Shown one piece after another: positions 1-6,521 of a stretch of DNA of 9,935 bases; position 1 is the first letter of the stretch, and each line of letters begins with the position of its first letter. A program made the position numbers and the translations under genes. Source of the stretch: Firmicutes bacterium UBA6132. GTDB taxonomy: Bacteria > Bacillota_A > Clostridia > Tissierellales > Sedimentibacteraceae. The notes below the pieces were generated by a model. That model saw only the letters and a list, made by a program, of their open reading frames with translations, made no database searches and had not been told where the DNA came from. The stretch covers positions 1 to 9,935 of the forward strand of contig DIVM01000215.1 in the NCBI GenBank assembly GCA_002435835.1, given 5' to 3'.

Positions 1-1
1 T

Positions 2-1015
2 GATGTGAGCAAAGCAAATATTAACCCATTGATTCATTTCATTAATTTTGGATGGAAAGAAGGCCGAGATCCCTCAAAAGATTTCAATACCAAATACTAT
101 ATCTCCACAAATCCAGAATTGATAAAATCAGGTATCAATCCTCTAATTCATTACATTAGATATAATCAACCAAATCCAATATCATATTCCGATGGAAAAA
201 TTGAAGAAAAAACTCTTATTAAATCAATCGATAAACCAATGAATATTTTTCAAAGAGTTGTGGCTTACACTCGAAAATATGGGATGATGAATTTATTAAA
301 AAAAATAAAAAACCGTATTTTTAACAATGGGTATTCTGCTTTTTCACCAGAATTTATTACTCGTGAAAATATTTTTGATAAGAAAATTGATCCTCAGAAG
401 GAACCTGAGCTTTTATTATCACCGATGACTTGTTATACATTTCAGAATTCTGGGAACAGAATAAATTTAATTCTTGATAATTTTTCAAAGGATTCGCCAT
501 ATTTAATTAGTGTCATTTTTGCTATTTGTCTTGCAGAGAGATATAATTCCAAATTACGAATTGTTACTCGGATAGGTGTTGCAGATAAAACTTATTACTC
601 AGAAATTATCCATCAATACAATTTGTCACCTACAAATGTTGAATTTGCTTTCATCCAAGCAGGAAACAATCAAATATCATTAACTATTGGTAAAAATGAT
701 TTATTTATTATTAATTCCTTTGATTCAATATTAAGCATGCAATCCACCTTTAACTTAAATAAATTCATCTTCCATATACCAGATAATGGTATTAATGATT
801 TGAAATTGAAATTCGATAGATTAGAGTTTCTGAAAATTCTCTCAAAGAATTATTCACTGAAATTTATATGTTCAAAAAAAGGTTTTTACGAAATTCAAGA
901 GCATTTCTCTTTTTTTGAGAAAAATAAGATACTTTTATTCGAAAATTTAACTTCTGATGAAGAAATGTTAGAAAGTATTAAAAATTTAGCTGCACTGTTG
1001 AATATCGAATTCTAA
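2..1015 (+). CDS. Repeat-bearing glycosyltransferase-related protein, C-terminal part (5' end cut by window)
   Basis: The reading frame is open to the left edge. The first possible start, GTG at 5, is almost certainly an internal valine: read from position 2 the protein begins D-V-S-K, which fits the 'NPDV' part of a repeat common in large bacterial glycosyltransferases. About 1.4 copies of that repeat (NPLIHFINFGWKEGRDP..., then NPLIHYIRY) occupy bases 23-175. A linker follows, then a domain of about 185 residues from near base 440 to the stop. It starts R-I-N-L-I-L-D-N and has alternating hydrophobic strands, including KLRIVTR and NDLFIINSF. This resembles the N-terminal half of WsaF-like rhamnosyltransferases, but no second Rossmann half with a GT4 E-x7-E motif follows. 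The catalytic part may lie upstream, outside the window. The stop is 14 bp before the next gene, so the two are probably co-transcribed. The repeat call is firm; the WsaF resemblance is a by-eye inference. Confidence 0.65.
   Translation, partial: DVSKANINPLIHFINFGWKEGRDPSKDFNTKYYISTNPELIKSGINPLIHYIRYNQPNPISYSDGKIEEKTLIKSIDKPMNIFQRVVAYTRKYGMMNLLKKIKNRIFNNGYSAFSPEFITRENIFDKKIDPQKEPELLLSPMTCYTFQNSGNRINLILDNFSKDSPYLISVIFAICLAERYNSKLRIVTRIGVADKTYYSEIIHQYNLSPTNVEFAFIQAGNNQISLTIGKNDLFIINSFDSILSMQSTFNLNKFIFHIPDNGINDLKLKFDRLEFLKILSKNYSLKFICSKKGFYEIQEHFSFFEKNKILLFENLTSDEEMLESIKNLAALLNIEF
23..175 (+). repeat. NPLxH(F/Y)-type protein repeat, period 38 codons
   Basis: Two NPLIH motifs begin at bases 23 and 137, exactly 114 bp (38 codons) apart. 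The first unit is complete: NPLIH, FGWKEGRDP, FNTKYYI, then NPELIKSGI. The second keeps NPLIHYIRY but loses the GWKEGR part. The residues DVSKANI before base 23 look like the end of a still earlier unit, so the array probably continues upstream. Such units are a known accessory region of bacterial glycosyltransferases in surface-glycan loci; their function is not settled. Confidence 0.8.
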
Positions 1016-1029
1016 GGGGAAAAAACATT

Positions 1030-2190
1030 ATGTACATTCATAATATTCCAATTAAAAATTACTTTGATCCATGGACCAGCAATTTTACTTCCAGACTCAA
1101 AAAACTCGATAGTAACGGTATCAATGTTGTGTATTATTATGAAAAACCTGATAGTAGCACTTTTCGATACCGAGTTTACAACATGATTCAAGCCCTTGAA
1201 TCTTCTACGAAAAAGGTTTTTGCTACATTTTTTTGGGGGGATGAATTAGATCAATTGCATAATATCATCTCAAAAGCAGATGTAATTGTAATTTGCCGAT
1301 CTCGTTACACTGAAAAATTAAACAGGTTTATTACTGCAGCACAAAACAAAGGAAAAATCGTATTTTTTGATATTGACGATTTGGTTTTCAATCCAATTTA
1401 CACCCACCTGGTTGTTGATTCTCTAAATTATGATTTTGAAAATCAAATCGTTTCAGATTTTTGGTTCTCTTTTATGGGCAAACAAGCTGCTACACTCAAC
1501 TTGTGTGATTATGTTATTACCACTAATAATTTTCTTGCTGATTGTATTCGCCAATTCATCAATAAAAAAGTGTTTGTAATCCCAAACTTCTTTAATCAGG
1601 AACAAGAGGAAATCTCAAATCAAATTTTTCAGTGCAAAGTCAAGAATAATTTCTTAAGAAATGAAAAATTTCACATCGGTTATTTTAGTGGTTCTCCAAC
1701 TCACACAAAAGATTTTTCCATTGCTCAAGAGGCAATTACTGAATTATTAGCGAAGTATAAAAACCTTGTATTACGAGTTGTAGGTTACATGGATTTAGAT
1801 AATAAATTAAAAAAATTCTCATCACAAATTGAGCGATATCCTATGCAGGATTTCATCAATTTGCAGAGAATTATCGGAGATGTAGAAGTAAATATCGTTC
1901 CCTTACAGGATAATGATTTCACAAACTGCAAATCTGAATTAAAATATTTTGAGGCGGGCATTGCAGGGACAGTGACAATAGCGTCACCTACATATGCATA
2001 TAAACGCGTAATTAAAAATGGAGATAACGGTTTCTTAGCATTCGACTACCAATGGAATGAAAAAATTGAGGATTTGATAAATAATCCTACTTCTTTGGTA
2101 AACCTTGGACTTAATGCAAATAAATCAAGTCAAGATCTATTTTTATGGAGAAATTTTGGTTCTTTAATTCGGAATACTTTGATCTTATAA
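1030..2190 (+). CDS. GT4-type (group 1) glycosyltransferase
   Basis: This 386-residue protein has the size and layout of a GT-B fold retaining glycosyltransferase of the GT4 type. The N-terminal half has DSSTFRYRVYN (residues 41-51), seen in a GT4 subgroup, and a hydrophobic strand ending FDIDDLVF (about 115-122). The C-terminal half starts near IGYFSGSPTHTKDF (about 217) and carries NCKSELKYFEAG (299-310), with Glu303 and Glu308 in the region of the usual nucleotide-sugar-binding glutamates. ASPTYAYKRVI and a glycine-rich NGDNGFLA follow. It has no signal peptide or membrane span, so it should act at the inner membrane face using a nucleotide-sugar donor. The start is supported by AAGGGGA at 1014-1020, which overlaps the upstream stop, with 9 bp to the ATG. 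Sugar and acceptor cannot be read from the sequence. A T7G6 run at 1228-1240 is a possible slippage site. Confidence 0.85.
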   Translation: MYIHNIPIKNYFDPWTSNFTSRLKKLDSNGINVVYYYEKPDSSTFRYRVYNMIQALESSTKKVFATFFWGDELDQLHNIISKADVIVICRSRYTEKLNRFITAAQNKGKIVFFDIDDLVFNPIYTHLVVDSLNYDFENQIVSDFWFSFMGKQAATLNLCDYVITTNNFLADCIRQFINKKVFVIPNFFNQEQEEISNQIFQCKVKNNFLRNEKFHIGYFSGSPTHTKDFSIAQEAITELLAKYKNLVLRVVGYMDLDNKLKKFSSQIERYPMQDFINLQRIIGDVEVNIVPLQDNDFTNCKSELKYFEAGIAGTVTIASPTYAYKRVIKNGDNGFLAFDYQWNEKIEDLINNPTSLVNLGLNANKSSQDLFLWRNFGSLIRNTLIL

Positions 2191-2245
2191 TGAAATAATG
2201 ATTATTTTTTTACATTTTTTTTACAAATTAAATGGGAGATATTTT
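2191..2245 (+). other. T-rich leader between GT4 and GT-C-like genes
   Basis: This 55-bp spacer contains two adjacent T-runs in the same context, T7-ACA (2205-2214) and T8-ACA (2215-2225), then the ribosome binding site of the next gene. I find no GC-rich stem before the T-runs, so I do not call a terminator. An ATG at 2198 would extend the next gene by 16 codons but lacks a ribosome binding site. Confidence 0.4.
2234..2238 (+). promoter_or_regulatory. Ribosome binding site deciding the start of the GT-C-like gene
   Basis: GGGAG lies 7 bp before the ATG at 2246. The in-frame ATG at 2198 has no purine-rich sequence before it, so 2246 is the better start. Confidence 0.7.
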
Positions 2246-4204
2246 ATGCAAAAAAAATTATTAAAAAACAATAAATTAGATAAGGGAATTTTTTTAATTT
2301 ATTTAAATAATCATTGGCAAGGTTTATTATTATCCATCTTATCATTTATTTTTCTGATATCAAAAATTGAAATATCATTTTTTCTCTTCTTATATTCTTC
2401 AGGCTTTTTATTTGCCCAATTATTAATTGGCAATAAATGGAACTGGTTAAGAAAACTGATTTTAGCTCCATTATTTTCTATTTCAATATTGATCATAGTT
2501 TGTGCACTTTTCGATTTATTAGGAATCAAAATAAGTATTTTGTGTATGTATCTTGTTTGGATAGGATCTTTATTCATTGCAAGTTTCCACACATTTTCAA
2601 TTAAAGCGAGTGAAATTGCTAATTATAAAGAAATTTATATTGATATGATTTTTACCCTCGTGTTCATATTTGCGATCTATGCACATGTCATTCCACTAAT
2701 CAATGATGCCGCACCAATCCTTCATGATCCTGTAGCACATGCAGCTTGGGCAAAGGATATCATTGAAAGTGGTGAAGTTAATCGATTTTATTCACCAGGT
2801 CTTCATTTTTCAATAGCAATGGCAACTCTAACAACAAATGCTGATTTAGCTAGAAACACTCTTCTTATCACTCAATTTTTTACCGCATTAATATCCATAT
2901 CTAGTAGTGTTTTTGTTTTAGAGGTATTTAAACAAAAATGGTGGGCGTTTATTGTTGGAGCATTTTTTGCAGTTTCCTCTCGACCAGCTCATTTGTATAC
3001 TGGTGCGGGTAAAAATGCGCTAGCTTTTACCCTGGCTTTAATGTTTCTTGCTTGGGTAGTTTTTTTTGTTGACACCAGTAAAATTAAAAAAATAATACTT
3101 TGCAGTTTACTGGTGTCTGCAACTATTTTGTCCCACTATCCTTTAGCATTCATTTGTTTGCTAGGACTTGCGATTCTTTTTTTATTAGTTGATTTTAAAA
3201 AATTATTTGCTGTTTGTTTACTTATTGGTGTTGTTTTTGGGATAATTTGGGGAATATCCAAACTTCAATATCAAATTGAACGGAGTAGTGAATTAACTCA
3301 AAATCAAGTAGTTCACGAAGTAACCTTTGATGATTTATTAACCAAAAAAGGAGTAAAAGCTGAAATAGTTTCGTATTTTAATGATATAAAAAATGATTTT
3401 TCATTCAGAAATATTAATTATGAAGTCATTATTTCACGTATTGGATACCTATTAATGATTTTAATAGGATTTAAGGATAGAAAATATTGGTTCTTCCCAA
3501 TCTTTTATTTTATAACTGATGCTTTCATACGTCTGGGGGTGATGTTTCGGCCAATTAACCCATTATGGATTATCACCTCAACTCAAATAATTACAAGATA
3601 TTTATATTCACGTTTTGCAATTACGTTAGCGTTATCAATTTTGCTTTTTGATACACCTAAAAATATATTTCAATCACAAAAGAAAATCTATAATTTCGTA
3701 AATCTGGTCATAATTATTCTATTTTTCCTAATGGTGCTAAACGGCGCTACAGAAATTAATAGCAATATAGCAAAATTTCAAACTGATTTCAGAGTTGTAA
3801 TAGATGAAGATTTAGAGGCATTTAATTGGATTACAGAAAATCTCGATCCCAAAAATAGAATTCTTGTAGATGCAAGAATTCATGAAAATGAATACAAAGT
3901 TGTTGTTTTTGCAGGCGATTCAGGTGTTTGGATTCCCATTTATACAGACTTTCAAACTAACGCTCCATTTGAGGATGGTTTTAATTTGGACACTTATGAA
4001 AAAACAAAACTTTATCTAAAATTGGCTGAAGAACCACAAAATTGTTCAATTCGAAATGAATTAATTCAAAATGGATTTAAGTATTACTTCAAAGGATCAA
4101 AACCCGCACATGCTGAACCATTAAATGTTACTGATGATGCTTTCGAATTGATTTATTCAAATGGACCTGTTAAAATCTATGAAATATTACCATGTGAAAA
4201 ATAA
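2246..4204 (+). CDS. Large polytopic membrane protein, GT-C-like glycosyltransferase
   Basis: From the ATG at 2246 the protein has 652 residues. The first ~515 form many hydrophobic spans separated by short loops. The loop after roughly the fifth span holds INDAAPILHDPVAHAAWAKD (152-171), with acidic residues Asp154 and Asp161 and two histidines, followed by YSPGLHF. An acidic residue in the first large outer loop plus a downstream PGxH-like element is typical of GT-C fold enzymes that take sugar from a polyprenyl phosphate. After the last span, about 130 residues from EDLEAFNWITENL form a soluble domain like the outer C-terminal domain of some GT-C proteins. It probably transfers a sugar on the outer membrane face; substrate is unknown. 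A Wzy-type polymerase is the main alternative, less likely because of the soluble tail. The following GT2 gene is a plausible donor supplier. An A8 run lies in codons 2-4. Confidence 0.65.
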   Translation: MQKKLLKNNKLDKGIFLIYLNNHWQGLLLSILSFIFLISKIEISFFLFLYSSGFLFAQLLIGNKWNWLRKLILAPLFSISILIIVCALFDLLGIKISILCMYLVWIGSLFIASFHTFSIKASEIANYKEIYIDMIFTLVFIFAIYAHVIPLINDAAPILHDPVAHAAWAKDIIESGEVNRFYSPGLHFSIAMATLTTNADLARNTLLITQFFTALISISSSVFVLEVFKQKWWAFIVGAFFAVSSRPAHLYTGAGKNALAFTLALMFLAWVVFFVDTSKIKKIILCSLLVSATILSHYPLAFICLLGLAILFLLVDFKKLFAVCLLIGVVFGIIWGISKLQYQIERSSELTQNQVVHEVTFDDLLTKKGVKAEIVSYFNDIKNDFSFRNINYEVIISRIGYLLMILIGFKDRKYWFFPIFYFITDAFIRLGVMFRPINPLWIITSTQIITRYLYSRFAITLALSILLFDTPKNIFQSQKKIYNFVNLVIIILFFLMVLNGATEINSNIAKFQTDFRVVIDEDLEAFNWITENLDPKNRILVDARIHENEYKVVVFAGDSGVWIPIYTDFQTNAPFEDGFNLDTYEKTKLYLKLAEEPQNCSIRNELIQNGFKYYFKGSKPAHAEPLNVTDDAFELIYSNGPVKIYEILPCEK

Positions 4205-4370
4205 TCTTATTATCATATTCGACACAATTCTGTTCACTAAAAAAAATTTGTTGATCAAACGATGAAAAAGGATATTCTGAGCTTTACTGAACATAAAGAA
4301 TCAATTTTTATCAAGAATTTAAATTTTTCATCATAATATAAATTTAATTAAAAAGTATGGTTGAAACACA
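4205..4370 (+). other. Largest intergenic gap, no confident gene or promoter
   Basis: These 166 bp are very AT-rich. They hold a perfect 9-bp inverted repeat, GATGAAAAA (4261-4269) and TTTTTCATC (4324-4332), with a 54-bp spacer. Between them is a 24-codon open frame (ATG 4262, TAA 4334-4336) with no ribosome binding site. A weak sigma70-like pair, TTGATC (4251-4256) and TATTCT (4273-4278) with 16 bp between, matches consensus at only 4 of 6 positions each. I see no rho-independent terminator. If the locus has an internal promoter, this is the most likely place within the window, but the sequence does not prove it. Confidence 0.35.
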
Positions 4371-5339
4371 ATGAAACTTATAATAATAATTCCCGCTTTA
4401 AATGAAGAAGATTCAATTGCAAAAGTAGTTAATAGTATTCCTAAGAGAATTGATGGTATTGATGAGATTAAAATTTTAGTTATAGATGATGGTTCAAAAG
4501 ATAAAACAGCTCATATGGCTCAAGAAGCGGGTGCATTGGTGATTTCTCATTCATACAATCGTGGAGTTGGAGGTGCATTTAAAACAGGTTTAGAGTCATC
4601 TTTATTAATGGGTGCCGATATCATGGTAAATATTGATGCAGATGGTCAATTCTCACCTTTGGATATTCCTTCCTTAATCAAGCCTATACAAAAAAAACAG
4701 GCTGAATTTGTGTATGGAAATCGCTTTTTCGGTGATGATGGAAAAACAAAAAGACCTGAAAATATGTCAATTATTAAATATTGGGGGAACCAACGCATGT
4801 CAAAATTAATAAGTTTCCTTACAAGAAGAAAATTTTACGATGTAAGTTGTGGTTTTCGTGCATATTCTAAGGAAGCTCTTTTACGATTGAATTTAACTGG
4901 CAATTTCACTTACACGCAAGAATCTTTTCTAGATTTGGCTTTTAAAGGGGTTGAGATCAACTTCATCCCAATTACCGTTAAATATTTCAAAAACAGACAA
5001 TCAAGAGTTGCTAATAACCTTTTTCGTTATTTTTTACAGACTATAAAAATTATTATTAGGGTTTACCGAGATTACCGACCACTTCAATTCTTTGGCATAT
5101 TAGGGGCAATCCCATTTATAATCGGTTTCGCATCTAGTGTTTTTATGATAATTCATTATATAAATACCCTATCTTTTTCTCCATTTAAATTTGTAGGTTT
5201 TGCTGCCATTTATCTAAATTCATTAGGAATAATACTTTGGATCATTGGACTTTTAGCGGATATGTTTGTAAGGGTAAGACTAAACCAAGAACAAATTCTT
5301 TATTATGAAAAAAAAAGGGCGTTTGTTGATAAAGACTAG
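4371..5339 (+). CDS. GT2 polyprenyl-phosphate sugar synthase-like (Dpm1/GtrB-like) glycosyltransferase
   Basis: The 322-residue protein has a clear GT-A fold family 2 core. It shows PALNEE (8-13) for nucleotide binding, IDDGSKDKT (38-46), the NRGVGGAFKTG turn (63-73) typical of dolichol-phosphate mannose synthase relatives, and the metal-binding Asp89-Ala-Asp91 in DADGQ. YGNRF (115-119), SCGFRAYS (159-166) and the acidic TQE (182-184) follow. Two hydrophobic segments (about 237-265 and 274-303) come next, ending in a charged tail. This layout matches enzymes that move a sugar from a nucleotide donor onto a polyprenyl phosphate at the cytoplasmic face. Which sugar is transferred is not readable. 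The ribosome binding site is weak. A 5-codon frame starting at ATG 4357 overlaps this start but looks accidental. An A9G3 run (5308-5319) sits eight codons before the stop, where slippage would alter only the tail. It lies between the GT-C-like gene and a GT4 gene. Confidence 0.85.
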   Translation: MKLIIIIPALNEEDSIAKVVNSIPKRIDGIDEIKILVIDDGSKDKTAHMAQEAGALVISHSYNRGVGGAFKTGLESSLLMGADIMVNIDADGQFSPLDIPSLIKPIQKKQAEFVYGNRFFGDDGKTKRPENMSIIKYWGNQRMSKLISFLTRRKFYDVSCGFRAYSKEALLRLNLTGNFTYTQESFLDLAFKGVEINFIPITVKYFKNRQSRVANNLFRYFLQTIKIIIRVYRDYRPLQFFGILGAIPFIIGFASSVFMIIHYINTLSFSPFKFVGFAAIYLNSLGIILWIIGLLADMFVRVRLNQEQILYYEKKRAFVDKD

Positions 5340-5378
5340 GTTTTTCTCATTATTTTTTCGATAGAGTCAATAAACTTC

Positions 5379-5383
5379 AAGGA
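5379..5383 (+). promoter_or_regulatory. Ribosome binding site supporting a TTG start
   Basis: AAGGA lies 6 bp before the TTG at 5390. No ATG or GTG in this frame gives the full N-terminal first strand (QIGFVLSYYS), so the TTG start is preferred. Confidence 0.7.
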
Positions 5384-5389
5384 TACTTT

Positions 5390-6478
5390 TTGAAACAAAA
5401 TCAAATTGGATTTGTACTTTCATATTATTCAAAAAATTATCTTAGGGCTGAAACCTTAAGATACGCACTAGCAAAGATTCAAAATTTAAATGTCATTGAC
5501 GCAAGGAATGAAAACGAAAATATAATTCGAGTCTTTGAAACTCTTTATAAAATAATAAAAGTTTTCAATAAATTTAATCCCAGATTGTGGTTGATCAATT
5601 TTCGTGGTCATGATATTTATTGGTTTGTTCGATTATTGTTGGGTAAGAAGAACGTTCTCATTTTTGATGAATTTGTTTCGCCATACGACTCTCTTATCAA
5701 TGAAAAAAAACAATTCTCCAAAAACAACCTAATAGCGAGAATATTGTTTTTCATTGAAAAATCAATCTTAATAAATACTGATTATATAATTTCAGATACC
5801 AAAAGTCAGGCAACTTATTACTCCTCATTATTCAATGTTCCAATTGAGAAATTTACTGTCGTCCCAATGAGTTGTGATGAAAAATTATTTTCTCCATCGG
5901 GGAAGAAAAAAATATTTGAACAACCTGACAATTTTGTTGTATTTACATATGCAACTTTTCTGCCTTTACACGGGATGGACATTATCTTAAGTGCAGTAGA
6001 AGTTCTAAAGGATTTGCCTATCAAATTCATTGTAGCTGGAGGAAAAGGTAAAGCTTTAAAAGGTTTCTTAGAAACAATTAAGAATAATCAATTAGATAAT
6101 GTAAACCATATTCCCTGGATAGATTTCCACGAATTACCAGACTATATTCGTGCAGCAGATCTCTGTCTGGGTGGTCCTTTTGGTAATACAGAACAGGGAA
6201 AAAGGGTAATAACAGGAAAAACATTACAGTTTCTTTGTTGTAATAGTGCTACAGTTATTGGGAAAGGATATGAAGACAAAAAATTTCAAGACCGTGAAAA
6301 CTGTCTTTTGGCGGATCAAGGTGATCCACTTTCATTAGCTGAATCGATACGATGGGCCTATCTTCATCAAAAAGAACTCTCACCTATTGCCAATAAAGGA
6401 AGAGAAACATACCAAAAATATTTTTCAACTGATTATGTAGCTAACTATCTTAGTAAACTCATAGGTAATATTACTTAA
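5390..6478 (+). CDS. GT4-type (group 1) glycosyltransferase, TTG start
   Basis: The 362-residue protein has the two-domain GT-B pattern. The N-terminal domain runs from QIGFVLSYYS through WLINFRGHDIYWF and LIFDEFVSPYDS to a strand with YIISDTKSQA. The second domain starts near FVVFTYATFLPLHGMDIIL (His194-Gly195-Met196-Asp197), a common GT4 element that begins the donor-binding half. It continues with FIVAGGKGKAL and DYIRAADLCLGG. The donor-site segment NTEQGKRVITGKTLQFL (266-282) has Glu268, but Gln280 where many GT4 enzymes have the second Glu. I believe Gln is tolerated in some GT4 subgroups, so I do not call it inactive. No signal peptide or membrane span is seen, so the enzyme is cytoplasmic or membrane-peripheral. 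It lies 50 bp after the GT2 gene and 43 bp before the ferredoxin-like gene, fitting one transcription unit. The sugar specificity is unknown. Confidence 0.83.
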   Translation: MKQNQIGFVLSYYSKNYLRAETLRYALAKIQNLNVIDARNENENIIRVFETLYKIIKVFNKFNPRLWLINFRGHDIYWFVRLLLGKKNVLIFDEFVSPYDSLINEKKQFSKNNLIARILFFIEKSILINTDYIISDTKSQATYYSSLFNVPIEKFTVVPMSCDEKLFSPSGKKKIFEQPDNFVVFTYATFLPLHGMDIILSAVEVLKDLPIKFIVAGGKGKALKGFLETIKNNQLDNVNHIPWIDFHELPDYIRAADLCLGGPFGNTEQGKRVITGKTLQFLCCNSATVIGKGYEDKKFQDRENCLLADQGDPLSLAESIRWAYLHQKELSPIANKGRETYQKYFSTDYVANYLSKLIGNIT

Positions 6479-6511
6479 CCTTTGCGCTTTTTAAAGTTTT
6501 TTCAATTTATT

Positions 6512-6515
6512 GGAG
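6512..6515 (+). promoter_or_regulatory. Ribosome binding site deciding the start of the FrhB-type gene
   Basis: GGAG is 6 bp before ATG 6522. A TTG at 6510 in the same frame overlaps this site and so could not use it. The start at 6522 is therefore preferred. Confidence 0.75.
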
Positions 6516-6521
6516 AGTGAC

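Noticed and set aside
2198..2245. Alternative upstream start for the GT-C-like protein adding 16 residues
   Set aside because: No ribosome binding site precedes ATG 2198, whereas ATG 2246 has GGGAG at good spacing.
2250..2257. A8 run at codons 2-4 of the GT-C-like gene as a slippage switch
   Set aside because: Runs of seven to nine A or T occur in several places in this window, so one A8 run carries little weight.
2311..2592. 93-codon reverse-strand open frame
   Set aside because: It lies wholly within the GT-C-like gene, in AT-rich DNA, with no recognisable domain.
4262..4336. 24-codon forward open frame in the largest gap
   Set aside because: It has no ribosome binding site and no recognisable sequence; such a frame is expected by chance.
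4357..4374. 5-codon upstream frame overlapping the GT2 start (ATG 4357 to TGA 4372-4374)
   Set aside because: It lacks a ribosome binding site, and short ATG-stop pairs are frequent in this composition. Translational coupling cannot be claimed.
5818..6030. 70-codon reverse-strand open frame
   Set aside because: It is opposite the strongly supported second GT4 gene and shows no family motif.
6479..6509. Possible terminator CTTTTTAAAG followed by T-run after the second GT4 gene
   Set aside because: The stem is only 4 bp with a 2-base loop and no GC content, too weak for a rho-independent terminator.
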